From contig VICG01000002.1 in the NCBI GenBank assembly GCA_008692225.1, positions 1,318,001 to 1,382,000 on the forward strand: 64,000 bases of DNA. The letters run 5' to 3'. Positions within the stretch are counted from its first letter, which is position 1, and each line of letters starts with the position of its first letter. A model generated the notes under the pieces. That model had not been told where the DNA came from and ran no database searches. It saw only the letters and a list, made by a program, of their open reading frames with translations. Source of the stretch: Monilinia fructicola. Taxonomy: Eukaryota; Ascomycota; Leotiomycetes; Helotiales; Sclerotiniaceae. Shown here in pieces: positions 26,801 to 39,126 of the stretch. The position numbers were made by a program, and so were the translations under genes.

Positions 26801-27212
26801 TCGCTGCTACCGCTCTCCCTTCCGCACCCCGTGCCTCCCAAACGAAGCCCTCGCTCTCCACACCCTCGCCTACAACTCCATGGTCAGTACACTCGGTTCC
26901 CTTCATCCCCACGCCATCTGGACGCTCTCGGATACAGCGCGGTGCTTAGCGCAATTAGGGAGAGGGCAGGAAGCCCTCGAGGTTAGGAAGAGAGTCGTAG
27001 AACAGCGGCTGCAGGTACTAGGGATGATGCACGCGGATACGCTGTGGGCGATGAATTCGTTGGGCTTGTGTTTTGAGGGGCGAGGGGACATGCAGGAAGC
27101 GGGGAAATGGCATGGGGAGGCGCTGGACGGTCAGCTGAGGTTGTTTGGGGAGGGCCATCCGCATGTGGTGTGGAGTTTGCAGGCGCTGCTGCGGACGGGG
27201 GCCTGGTGTTAG
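23853..27212 (+). CDS. NACHT-domain STAND protein with C-terminal TPR repeats (fungal NLR-like), frame broken once
   Basis: A multi-exon gene. The N-terminal region (23853-24137, 24187 to about 24376, then about 24438-24598) resembles the domain that precedes NACHT in fungal STAND proteins (PAPSALVWNSTKVLLE; ALADVYFEVLVFLESA). A WLSPGEYYESLHQ segment follows at about 24726-24764. The NACHT domain (ORF 24697-26328) has Walker A GSPGCGKT and Walker B LNIIIDGIDECD. The frame of WLSPGEYYESLHQ and that of KRSTNTGQWLV differ by one base; removing one G from GGG at 24764-24766 (or one T at 24755-24757) would join them. An intron at 26329-26378 and another at 26552-26623 lead to tetratricopeptide-like repeats (KAWLLNSLGILYDQQRRFRLAEA; WTQNALARCYR; WAMNSLGLCFEGRGDMQEA). 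The splice between 24598 and about 24696 is not resolved and the start is uncertain. Such proteins sense non-self or damage by oligomerising on nucleotide. Confidence 0.82.
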
Positions 27213-29497
27213 GATCTTTGGATGTTTTTTTGTCTTGGATTCTTTGTCTTTCTTTTGAAAAATATGTAAACCTTTGTAAAATTGGGCTGGGAGAGTTCAA
27301 CGTTTGTGTTTTGCGATGGGGATGCGAGTCTTATTCTTGAGGTGGCTAAATGAGTTTTCTTCTTCTTTTTCTACTCCTACTCCAGCTTCAATGCAACAAC
27401 ATCTCTTTTGTAATATCACAATAACGAAGGTAGCCAGCCACCCAGTCATTGAGAGGTTGCTTACCGGCATACTTTTTACTTACTTTCTTACTTCTCTTGC
27501 CAAATGTTTTTTTCTTCACAAACCAATCCACCACCCAATTCCTCATTCCCATCTCAAATCAAAACCCACAAGCTCAACCCGCCTAACGCAATATCATGTA
27601 GCGCGGTACTCATCCCCTTTCCACCAAAGGAATTATCTTCACTGATATCCGCTACCCATGCATCCCACCGCACACATAACAACCACCTCCAAACTCAAAC
27701 CCAAACCCCCAAATCAAACAGGATCAACGGCCCACCCCCCTCGTAAACCAATCAACACCCATCCCCTTCCCCATCCCCATCCCATCTATCCACCAGACTG
27801 CCCTCTCCACCCCAGCACAATAAGCAGAGCCATGCCCCTTTTTGTCCTATTACAGCCCCCCCAAAACGCTGATCTCACGTCATGCATTTTCTTGAACGAT
27901 CTACAGCGGTGGCGTGTGCTGAATGCGCACGTGTATGACTATGACACGTCGGAGGATGATTGCGGATGGTGGGATTCCCGATTGGGTTTTTTGATGGGAG
28001 GGATATTTATATATATATATATATATATAAGAGGAGGGGGTGCGATAATTGATGCGGATGTTATGGGGTGTCTTGCTGTATGGTTGGGGGAGGCGTGGCG
28101 TGGTGTGAGCGAATACGAATTGATGCGGTGCGGTATGTAGGTTGGGGAGTTGGCAATGCTGGGCTGATGGAGATGGAGGTGTAGATGGAGATGGGGATGT
28201 TGACGTTGATGGGGAGGCTTTGTCGCAGGTGTGATGCGCCTGGGTAGCGTGCTCGGAGATGGCAAGGGTTCGTAGAGCTCGGGGAGAGGTAAGCTACGGG
28301 GGTCATTGGGGTAGCGTGGTTGAGGAAGATGAATGGACGTGTGAGTTGGGACTTGGGTGGGATGTTTGATGTTTGTTTTATCTCATGCTTTTTTTACAGG
28401 GGACATGATTGTGGATGGGTTTGGAATTTGGAAAGTGGTGGAGATTTTTTGGGGATGGTGGATGGATAGGGTTGGGTGGTATGGGAAAGGACGAGGGAAA
28501 GATGGGATGATGGTACAATGGTCGTTTGTCACTTAGCACAAAATCAATGGTTTTGTATTCTTCAACGGTCCGACCCGAAGTGGAGGTTAGGTTGCATATG
28601 TTAATGCGGAAAGGGAAAGGGAAGGGTCTCGTGCTGAAATGAAATAGGGGGGCTTTGGACGGTTTATAGCTAGAGCGTGGCATTGGCCGAGTCTTAATTG
28701 CGAAAGAGTGGAAGAAGCCATTGCTTGATCAAAGGAATGAGACAATCTAATTGTTTGGGTGACGTGGATTATATTGAAGTAATATTTACAGCCCTATTAT
28801 TGACTAAGATATGAAAAAGCTTATTGCTGTAGGATAAAAGAGGGTTGATCCTAGACTTGAGCCCGGTAATGACCGTATAGGGAGAGAATATTATGACGAA
28901 AACACTCATTTAGCTCTTTGGAATAATGGTAGTTATAGAATCCATGAGATAATATGGTGACAGTATCAACATGAAAAAGTGTCACAAACTAGGATTTTCA
29001 CGGTCTAATTGAGGTTTCCTCAACCCTTTGCCCAGCATAGGAAAACACACTTACCCATGCTTCATTGTGAGTATAAGGGGGAGCCTAAGCGCAATGGTGT
29101 GCCATCAGAATCGCTGGTGCCTACAAGCTTGGAGGTTGTATTGGGAGATATCCTGATTTCTGACTGTGATAATTTGTCAGCTTCGCCCTGCCGAATACCA
29201 CGTGGGAATCGTGGGTGCTCCAGGCCTGAACAAGTAATTTCCGAGTTTTAGTATGTGAGCCATGGCTTTATATGTAATGTGGTGGCTGAGATGCTGACAT
29301 CGGAAGGAATCCGACGAGAAGGGTACATTTCGTTTTTTGCGTCTCACTTACAGGGGGCTGAATCCCAAGCCAAAATAATTCCAATTATTGCAGGTTCGCA
29401 ATTCGAAACACTTTTATTCAACTGAAAATCAGCACAGTCTCTTGTTAGAACACAATATCCTTTGCGCGTCAGTTTTCTGAAGAGTTGTATTCAGAAG
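27213..29497. other. Intergenic region, low complexity
   Basis: About 2.3 kb with CCCA/CATCC-rich stretches near 27540-27830 and an AT dinucleotide run near 28006-28029. Open frames on both strands at 27.6-28.7 kb are proline/threonine-rich artefacts of this composition. No gene is supported. Confidence 0.55.
28006..28029. repeat. (AT)n microsatellite
   Basis: About 24 bases of pure AT dinucleotide. Confidence 0.9.
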
Positions 29498-31895
29498 ATG
29501 GGCCGAACCGGCTACCGCGTGGAGGGACTACCCCCTGATACAACTCTCGAAAATGTTCATAATTATCTGCAATTTGATGCGGGAGCTAACATGCAATTGA
29601 TTGCCCGATCGATAGCGCCACTTATAGACGGCGTACCTAGCGAATTGAAAGTGGCTACGGTAGACTTTATACCGCCACCGGGTTGGCAAACATCGGTACC
29701 ACTGCCGGCACTGAAAGGTCACGGCGGTGATAGAGTGGTCGTTGACCAAACATTTTATGGCTTCACTCCTTTGAATGAACCAAAGGAGCCAGTAGCCCTG
29801 GAGTAAGCTTATCCAAATTCATAATTAATCTTGCTAATCGATACTGATAGCATTATCGCCGTCACGGGACTTGCTGGGAACGCTTTCGGGTCATGGGCAT
29901 CAGAACCAACGCATATGTGGCTGCGAGATAAACTAGCAGCTGACTTTCCTAATGCAAGGGTCATGAGCTATGGATTTGACTCTCACTTGAAGGGTAGCCA
30001 CTCTGAGGCTGTTATCTCAGTGTTCAGTTCACGATTTCGCAGTGATGTAGAAGAGATCCGTAGACATGCATCAGTAAGGTAGGCGTCAATTTCTTGCAAG
30101 ATGGTTATTAATCTGGAGCAGGACCGGCCACTGGTGTTTATCGGTCATAGCTTGGGTGGGTTGGTGATTAAAAAGGTATGCGAAATACGTGAGTTACAGT
30201 ACCTTCACTCACATACCTCCCTAGGCCATGTTAGGACGATGGAAAATTATGCCGTCGATTCCTTTAATGATCTTCATGGGCACACCTCATCGTGGATTAG
30301 ATACTGAGGCTCTTCTGGAACTTGTCAAACATGATGCAACGGCCCCGTTGATCCGGCAAATATCATTTCGGTCCCATGAGCTTAACGAGTTGAACTCCGA
30401 CTTCTGTCACTTCTTGACAAGTGCACCAGATATCTCAGTATTGTCAGTCTATGAGACAACAAGAACCAAAACGTTGCTCGAGGTAAGCAGCACCCTTTGG
30501 CTGAGTTAGAACAGGCTAATTAATGCTTTAGATGGCTGATGGATCATGGGCAAGACAAGGACCGGAAAAGATGATGGTACCCCCAGGGAAGTACCCCACA
30601 ACGCCATCCATCTTTGATCCGCACGTGTTGATAATACTAACATATGAATAATAGACTCTGCAGTGCTCGGTATTGGTTCAAGGGAGGTAGAAGTTCCGTG
30701 TATCACTGATCACTCTCGATTGGCAAAATTTCCTGCCACAAGCCAGGGCACTGCTTACCCCCAAGTCCAAGGAGCAATTATGAAATCAATACGTACAACC
30801 CTCTTAGGGCACGAGGAACTAATAGATGCGATACGGCTTCGAAGCTTGAAAAGAGTTGAGACACTTGTTAAGTCTGGAGATTTTTGTCTCGATCGATTGG
30901 CTCAAAATGGCGACACTGCCCTGGTACTTGCCTCTAAATGGGGCTCTAAGGCAGCTGTAAAGTGCTTGCTAAACTACGGCGCCAAACCAGACCAATGCGA
31001 TGAAGCGGGGTGCACACCCCTGTTTGCAGCCTCTGGTCAATATGAAGCATCTCTGGATGTTGTGAAGTTGCTGGTTGAGAATGGAGCAGAGATCAACTTG
31101 GCGTCGGGCGATTTGAGATGTACACCTCTACATGGAGCGGCTCAGATACCCACAAACTCCAATATCGTTCAGTTCTTACTGAGCCGTGGCGCAATGACGG
31201 AGGTTCTGAATGCACATGGACTGACTCCTCTTTATATCGCCTCGCGTCAGAATTGTGTTTTTTCTGTGAAAATATTACTGCAGTATGGGGCGACTGTTGA
31301 TTCATGTAATTGGGACATAAAGGACAGGAAACATGGAGAAACGCCATTGATAGCAGCGGCCTATTTCGACAAAGGAATCGCTCACAACATTCATGTGATG
31401 GAACTATTAGTCCAAGCTGGCGCCAATATCAATCTTCAAGCAGGAATCTCGAAACACACAGCGCTGATGACCGCATGCCTAAAGGGTTTTGATCGAGGAG
31501 TGAGATGCTTGCTCGAACAGGGCGCTGATGAAAGCATAAGAGATGCCAACGGCAATAATGCGTTAATGTATGCAGCAAGATTAGGAAATGTGAACACAAT
31601 CATGACACTAGCAGAGTATGGTAGCTCCAGTATTGATACACAGTCGACACAGAGGCGCGTTCTAGATTGGGCCGTCTATTTCGGGAAGGTTGATATAGTT
31701 AAGCATCTCCTAGTTTTGGATCCCGATTACCAGCCAGTAGCTACTACTGAGCGATTCGCAACTAACATCGATGACCAGACGCGAGAGGAGATCGAGGTAT
31801 ATTTCACAAAACATAGCAAGAATGGTATATCTGCTAAAGGATTGACTTTCTGGGACCGTTGTAAATGGAAAAAGAAACCAAAACAATTGAACTAA
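29498..31895 (+). CDS. Alpha/beta-hydrolase (serine-esterase/SesB-like) with C-terminal ankyrin repeats
   Basis: Exons 29498-29802, 29851-30073, 30122-30175, 30225-30482, 30532-30590 and 30655-31895, all with GT-AG introns of 48-64 nt. An N-terminal domain of about 95 residues (GYRVEGLPPDTTLENVHNYL, ELKVATVDFIPPPGW) precedes a hydrolase with IIAVTGLAGNAFGSW, the nucleophile elbow FIGHSLGGLVIKK, FMGTPHRG and a terminal ITDHSRLAKF that should hold the catalytic His. Seven or eight ankyrin repeats follow (for example GCTPLFAASGQYEASLDVVK, GETPLIAAAYF, NNALMYAARLGNVNTI), then a basic tail KWKKKPKQLN. Hydrolases of this kind act as the N-terminal effector part of fungal STAND proteins, but here there is no NACHT domain. 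Exon 5 carries one base too many for exon 6; the five-C run at 30580-30584 is the obvious suspect. The start is the first in-frame ATG. Confidence 0.85.
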
Positions 31896-32857
31896 ATGTA
31901 TCAATTGAAAGCAGTGCTTAAAAAGACAAGTCTAGAAGATTAAACATGTCAGAACGCTGATATTACTATACTCCAAGTATCATCATGCAAGTTGAGGCTG
32001 AGATGTGGTTTGCTGTTGCAAAGGTTACGTTCGAATTGTAATTGCTGTGTTCAACAGTTGTGTGTTTGTGTGAAGTTCACCGTGGTCCTGGTGGTCCTTT
32101 TGCAAGGAATGGTCAGTGCACTTTTACCGACGTATCACGTGTGTTGATTATGTGATGCACTTACGATCCTGTGATCTCCGGTATTTTTCTTCGACCCTTT
32201 ATGTGGAAGCTCATTTGGGGGCTGATGTATAAATATCATCTACATCCATTTTCGTAACCATAACTCCCTGGTCCTATTCTAAGAAAGTGAGGTAGCCGCA
32301 ATCCTTCCACCCACAAAATGTAACCGCCCAATCCTCTGTCATGCATACGTAGCAAATGTGCCTGACCCTGACACAAATGCTTGTGAGCTCTGTGTGAGCT
32401 CATTGGATAACCAAATAGTAGTTGTTGCCCTCGTTGCTTCTTTTAATATACCCCCATGTGCCGGTTTTAGATGCTCTTGGTTAGCAATCTTAAGAAAGTC
32501 TAGGTTTCTTGATCTAGCAAGATGGAAATTACAAGCCTCCGCCACTCTTCATTCAGTGCTCAGACTTCTTATAATATTATACGAGTATCGTCCCCGAACA
32601 TGGTGCCTTTGTGGATTTTTAATATGCCGCATCTTGATACAAGTTATTTCTCTCTTTTGGTTGAGAGCTCTCTACCTTTCTCTACGTCGTACAACTTTGA
32701 GGAGTTCGGCAGATCGCGCCTGTAGCCTCGTGGCTGTGGACTCGAAAAGTCGTGTTTTAAGTATATTATACAATCAATGGGCATAGAGGGAAGCGTGAAA
32801 ATTGGATTGAACTTGGAAGGTACGGACTAAGAGAATCTGGGATACAAGAATGAAAAT
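31896..32857. other. Intergenic region, possibly with an unseen first exon of the kelch gene
   Basis: About 0.96 kb. The kelch protein downstream lacks a signal peptide at its first ATG, so a short upstream exon may lie here. An acceptor near 32829 (ACTAAG) would reach the open frame. I could not identify the matching exon. Confidence 0.4.
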
Positions 32858-34802
32858 ATGCAAAGGAGGAGTGGGATAAAGTCTCTCGAGATGCTGCGTC
32901 GTGCGCAGAACGACATTCCACCGGGGCTGGACCCTATCAAGAATATGTGCCAGAGATGGTATCATTCATCCACTGTGAAGAACGAGATCCTGTATATTTA
33001 TGGTGGCTACGAAACATTTGTTGATTCCAACAAACATGGTGCCAGAACTGGGAATGTCACCATTGGTACAAGTAGGTTGGTCGCTTCGAAGTCGAGGTCT
33101 AGCTAATTCAATTTGTATAGACAACTATATTATAAGTGTTGGAATGGAGGAATCATGGAACTGGACAATGGCTTCCGCAGGTATTCCACTAGTATCAGAA
33201 CAAGTTCTTCTCTCGGATTCAGAATCACCAAACACCTTCTCATCCGTGGTACTCAAAGGTGCTCTTTTCTCAGGATCCCCTGGCAGTAATCAAATATATC
33301 TCTATGGCGGAACTGAACAAAGTATGAATACGAGCTTCTACGGATATACAGATCCTACATCACCAAATCAAACCCTTCTATCCTACGATGTAAAGCAGAA
33401 TCAATGGGCATCAATCAATCTTGACTCTACAATACCGCAGAAGCCCAGCTCCGGATCGAGCGCCGATGTTCCGGATCAAGGCCTTGGCTTTTACTTTAAT
33501 GGCGAGATCAACGATGGATCAAGCACAGAAACGACCTGGATTCCCGAGGGAAGCTCGGTGCCTTTAGAAGGTATGGTTATGCTAAACATGACCGATAATA
33601 CAACGAGGAACATTTCTACTGCTGCGATTGATGCAAGTTCAAGAACGGGGAGTATTTTGCAGTATATTCCTGGAATAGGAGACAAAGGTATACTAATACA
33701 GTTTGGAGGGATCTATCATCAAGCTGGGAATTTGACTGCTGAACTTGGCACTCTGGTAGGAACAAGAAGTTTCAGTAGCATCGATATTTTGACTGACTAG
33801 ATTTAACTAGGCTCCAATGAATCAAATTAATGTTTTTGATATCAATAGTGTCTACAATGGAGGAAATGGATCTTGGTACATGCAACAAGCATCGGGAGAC
33901 TTGCCCCCACCGAGAATTGAATCTTGTACTGTCGTCGCTACTGCCCCCGATAGTTCCAGCTACAATTTATATCTTTATGGTGGGCAAAATGGGGACTCGG
34001 TATCATACGACGATGTTTATGTTCTCTCATTACCTTCATTTACCTGGATCAAGGTCTACGAGGCTGTACCAGGCAGCCCTAGATTTGGACACACTTGCCA
34101 TCTAGTTGGTAATCGACAAATGCTAACAGTTGGTGGAGCCCAAAAGCAGTATTCATCCTATTGTGATTGGGAAAGCTCAGGGGTGGCTATTTACGATTTG
34201 TATAAGCTATCATGGACGTCAACGTTCCATCATGATGCTAACAGCTATATCGTCCCTGGTAATATTACCGACATTATTGGCGGAAAGTATGTGTCTCTCA
34301 CGGCTCTAGGAGTCATGTACTAATTGATAACAGTTATAGTGGTTTTGCGACAACTACAAGACCCGCGAAAGACTTTGCGAATGTAAAGATTGCCTCGCTA
34401 TTTGGACAGAAATTATTAACCACGAGCACCAACACCTCCAGTACCACTAATGATACCTCATCCAATACATCCAATACTGCCTCATCCCCGTCTTCGAGTT
34501 TTAATAAGACCCCTGGGTCAAGTGCCGGTGTCATAGCTGGAGCTACCATTGCAGCCGTGGTTGCTGTTCTGATAATTTCATCTTTGTCATGGGTGTGGCG
34601 CAGATCATCCATGGCTGGCCGTGCGAAAAATCATGGCGGCGCAAGGACTGAATCGCGCCAGTCTCTTATTGTGGAAGATGAGAAAGCTGTCAACCGACTC
34701 CGAGCAAATGTGATGAGTATAGCCTACGATCCCAACAATCCCTGCCATGTGCCTGGAATAGAATTATCAAAGGAACAGATTGGTGGGAAAGTAGGAGGTT
34801 GA
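32858..34802 (+). CDS. Kelch/galactose-oxidase-like single-pass membrane protein
   Basis: Exons 32858-33065, 33121-33755, 33811-34286 and 34334-34802 give 595 residues. The extracellular part has several kelch-type blades: NEILYIYGGYETF, NQIYLYGGTEQSMN, GILIQFGGIYHQAGN, YNLYLYGGQNGDSVSYDDVY, HTCHLVGNRQMLTVGGAQ. These sit among many N-glycosylation sequons (NMT, NIS, NGS). A Thr/Ser-rich linker (TSTNTSSTTNDTSSNTSN) leads to a transmembrane helix (AGVIAGATIAAVVAVLIISS) followed by WRR and a cytoplasmic tail of about 65 residues. This wall-spanning layout is common in filamentous fungi; the ligand is unknown. Upstream homologues normally begin with a signal peptide, absent here, so the N terminus is probably incomplete. 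The frame stays open back to a stop near 32826. Confidence 0.8.
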
Positions 34803-36307
34803 TGCTTTAAAATGAAAAAGAATAATTCATGTGTAAATATTATCTATCAAATTTCTATATATATATATATATATATATAATGATTATATAATTTTACCGT
34901 TACTCCACGATACCTTTTGATTATTCCAACACCCTTTCGGTGTGATAGTCTGCTATCGTATTTCTGCTTCCAAGGAATGCATTGGTTTAATTTCTACAGT
35001 ATCCTATCAAGCGATGTCACCTCTGATGAACAAATTTACCTGTAAAATATTTAGAAATTTTCGATCTTAATGTCTGCACAATGCGACGGGTTTAGAGTTC
35101 TAATTCGTGGTTTTAGCGAGAACAAAAGGGGTAACTTTTGGCACCTTAGGTTCCAAAAAAGTTTGTCCTAAGCAACAAGACAATCCACAATAATTTTGTA
35201 TGTTATCAGATGATCTTATCCCAGTTTGTAAGATATTACTTCATAAACTTTTTGTGCTTAATATCCTCTATTTGCAGTCACGCGAAAGTTAGATTGGCGA
35301 GCAAACTGTTTTACATAGACTTCAAGAATCTGTATATAATGACATAAATATATCATTGGACTTGATGCTGTACAATTGTAGTTTAGCTCATTTAAATTTT
35401 TGAGTAGTCATGTATACCTCATATACGTCTTTTCGAAGTATCAACCATCGATTATCTGGAAATAACCGGAGGGAGCCCTCCAACTTGCATCTGGGTATCA
35501 TGGAATTAGGAGACCATACCAGACGGCAATAATGAAGAGAAAATCTTGAGAAAAAATATAACGAGAAAGAATCTAAGCATTAGAACTGTGGAATCCCACC
35601 TGACGTATCGTTCTCTTTCCCGCTTCATGATATGATTCATCAAAATTTCGTGTGAGATATTGCGATTGCATACGTATTATCGAAAGAATTGTCGTCTTTG
35701 ATTCGATAATCGAGCTTGATGATGAATTATATGCCTTCAATCGCATCTTATTTTGTCTTACAACTTGTAGCTTGACTAGTATTTAAAGAAACATTCGAGC
35801 GCCGACAAATTTTGACAGTTTCAACTGTACTGGCTGCATCCGTGAATACTTCAAGTAACACACGCAACAAAAGTGACAGAAATGATCAGTACTCCGAGAT
35901 ATGTCTTAGAGCCGTTATCGTGACCGTATATATAGATAAGGACTGGCATAAATTTAGATGCTGTACTGATTGATTCTGGCGCCGCTAGCTGGTTGATGTT
36001 GAACTCTTAATACGGTTGCAATACATAGAGCTAGGAAAAAGTCAGGAGTGTACGCTTGTGCTATGGTTGTGAACACTAATATAAGTGCTGAGAATCAGAG
36101 ATAGCATTCAAGGGATATCTCCCTCATCAAATCCTGAGTAATTTGATTTCAGAACATCCTCAATTCATTAATCAACCGAAAAAATTGAAGCAGAAATATC
36201 AAGTTCTTCAACTTTCATCAACTACAAATATTTCTTTTTAGACATACCCTATACACTTCTATATTGTCCACTCACGAAAAAGCTTATAGCTATTAACAAA
36301 CAACATA
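34803..36307. other. Intergenic region with an (AT)n run
   Basis: About 1.5 kb of AT-rich DNA. An AT dinucleotide run sits at 34856-34879. No coding region is supported. Confidence 0.6.
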
Positions 36308-36966
36308 ATGAGCAAAAAAAGCAATTATGGCCGCGCTCAACAGGCTCCAGATGCTCAGAAGTATGCTGAGGGAGAATTCGCCGCAAAGAGACTTGCTGCA
36401 AAGTTCAAGGATATGCAGATGGCTATTGCATATCAAAACACAATGAGCAAGTTCAAGCTCGGCAGGATGCTTTGGACTTCGACTATTCACGTTTACCACA
36501 ACATTCTGCACTCCATGTCACAAAAGAAAGCGGTCTAGCTAAGCTGTTCATCAAGATCGATATAGTTCATTCACGTCTCACAGCCAAGGAGGTCAACTTT
36601 CTCACAATTCTCCCAAAGTATTCTCCAATGATTAAGGACATCGAGGTCCACCTGATCGCTCCCACATATCATGAATCTGCCGAAGTCTACAATCTCAGAG
36701 TCAGAAACATGATTAAGACTATCGATGTTCTGAATACATTCGATATTGAAAATCTTGAGTTTGTCATCTCAATGAATAGACGCGATAACTTTAGCCAAAT
36801 GAAGCTAGGTGCCGCTTGTTTCGGTCTGAACTTCGATCACTGGACTATGTCAACAGCGGTGTTTGGCGATAAGCTAAAAGGCTTCGAGGTCAAAGTTAAC
36901 AGTCAAACTGCTCGCAGATTGGCGGGTGTATACAAACATGAGTTTCTGACTCAGAGAGTTTTGTGA
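36308..36966 (+). CDS. Tandem unknown family, copy 1 (one base short)
   Basis: I do not recognise this family. The frame starting at 36308 (basic, Lys/Gln/Ala-rich head MSKKSNYGRAQQAPDAQ) and the frame running to 36966 (conserved core) overlap and differ by one base. Inserting one G at ATGAG (36445) joins them into 219 residues, giving a QARQDALDFDYSRLPQH junction that lines up with the KKRALKFDFTVLPQH of copy 3. The core holds LPKYSPMIKDIEVHLIAP, RVRNMIKTIDVLNTF, FSQMKLGAACFGLNFDHWT and ARRLAGVYKHEF, each with counterparts in the next two genes. No signal peptide, membrane segment or catalytic signature is seen. The length of 659 nt is one short of a multiple of three. There is no intron. 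Confidence 0.75.
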
Positions 36967-39126
36967 GTAGGAATTGGCTCTATGGATCGATGGAGTTCCG
37001 GGATGATTGTTTTATCTATTGTCTGGGAGGAGAAAGACCTAAACTTCACAACAATTTCTATTTTCCACCAACGAGAATATTTCAGTCAGGGGAAGATGGG
37101 GGACTACTAGCTTGGGAATATCATTGATGAGACCATACAGTGACGATAGTCTTTGGGAATTAGTGTGCGATGAAACAACACAATACCTCAAATTCTATGG
37201 GCAATTAAGTGAAATATATATTGATTAGCGGAGTCGTTGATAGGTGATACACAATGGTGTAACTACTCGAGTATGATAATGCAAAATGATATATATAACA
37301 AGACATTGAAGATAAAACGCTTTTGTCACGAGGTACGCGAGACAGAAAGCATAATTAGACAGGGTCTCTCTCATTTTTCTTGTTGCACCATCCCACTACA
37401 TTCTCCACATCACTTTCTCATCTGCAAGCCCACAGGCACTCTTCCAACGCTGGATATTGGTGGCTAAGCGACCATGGAGGACGTAAAATTTACTCTTTGT
37501 TCTTTGCAAAGAAGTATCCAGTCAATGAGTTATTCAAAAGGGGGAAAAGCTAGAAGTATATTGCGGAATACGAATGATAAGGTGCTAGTAGAAAAGAGCA
37601 TTTTACATCTTCAACACATCCTTAATTTTGGTTATACACACCCTGCCTAGAAACTCTGAAGCTTTTGGAAGAAAGGCTTTATAGTCTAAAGGTCCAATCA
37701 CACACATTGCGAAGGTTAATCTTTGACCAAATACACTGTCATGACAGGATGACTTCTCATATAGAAGTTTATTATATAAATGAATAAAGTTATGAAAAAA
37801 TTAAGAGGAAACCAAGTGAAATGAGATGTACATAGTGTTTAAAATGAAGAATGACAATGCAAATAGGCTGTATGTACGTAGCATGACAAGCATATCGAAG
37901 TGTACAATTATCTCATCGTCCCAAGAGAGAGAGTGTGAAAAATCATAGCAACCCTTGAAAGTCTCCAATCAACTTAAACATTAGCATCAATACATCTTAA
38001 GCTTGTTCTGAACTCCAAGACTCTTCAAAGATTGAAATTTGCTTGATGACTTTAGATTCTAGGGCGTCAAAAGCTTGACCATATCTTGACATAACTCAAC
38101 CTATCCTCACTATACCTCATGGACCTCCTTCAACTAATATTACGCTAATCCGCTTCACTTATTTCATGTCATAGAGGTAAATTGGGAGCTTCTCGTTTGT
38201 TCAATTGAGAATAGGCCGGGCTAGGATATGTCGAAATATGTAGTGTAGTAATCGAATTTTTTTGCTAAGCATCCTGCTAGCCCTGTGGATGAGTATTCTT
38301 TGTTATTATGTTGAAAGAAGCTGCTATTGATGATGAATAATCATTGTATCAAGAAACTTCCGCTGCATATAATCGCATACGAGAATATTCTACGAGATAG
38401 GATGGTGAATGGGTCTACAAGAGATCATCTATTAATAGATCTCTCACAGAAAAAAAGATGATTGGAGTTGAACCGGGGAAAGATTCAATTACTATGTATG
38501 GCAAAACTCTCTAACAGAAACCAATCAGAAAGATGGTAAGAGGCTCCCTTGGTAGTTGATTCTCTTGAATTCCAGAGAGTACACTGTGAATGAATTACTG
38601 ACGGCTTGGTTAGATCATAATGTGTATTGATAGGGCCGATGGGCATTAGATGCTCATTCTTAAACGGAGCTATGCGGATTTCCCTATCTTGTACATATGC
38701 AGAGAGTGAGACTAGCCACTGGGTGGCATATGAGATACCCTACATCATGGAGTTCATAGTTTCAGTACAGCTCAGTTGCGAGAATTGGCTGAAATGGCTG
38801 AAATAATCACTAGCTAGGGTTATCCAACAAAAGAGCTGCTGTATTAACTTTGGATACTTAAGAGCTTCTCTCTCCACAGAATTTTGGTCTCCATTACAAT
38901 AAACCTCCTTCTAACTATCAAGATAAAGATTTCCAACCCCGATATCAAATCTCTTAACCAAACAACTTGATTTTTTCTTTTCCAAGGTGAGAACGCGTAC
39001 ATAAATTCCTTTCCAAAAGGTCTAGTCTAACGAGTATTCAGATTCATCCAAACTCTCAACATCTTGAAATCTTCATTTCAATCTCCTATAGTTTTACACA
39101 CCTCACTCAACAACAAATTGATCAAC
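36967..39126. other. Intergenic region between tandem copies 1 and 2
   Basis: About 2.2 kb of AT-rich DNA with no supported gene. No remnant of a further family copy was recognised. Confidence 0.55.

Noticed and set aside
32358..32786. 142-residue open frame upstream of the kelch gene as its N terminus
   Set aside because: It contains hydrophobic stretches but no signal-peptide layout, and no splice was found that links it to 32858.
33000..33120. Start of the kelch gene at the ATG at 33000
   Set aside because: That frame up to 33120 is intronic or out of frame; the upstream frame with NEILYIYGGYETF and the GT-AG intron 33066-33120 explains the family similarity better.
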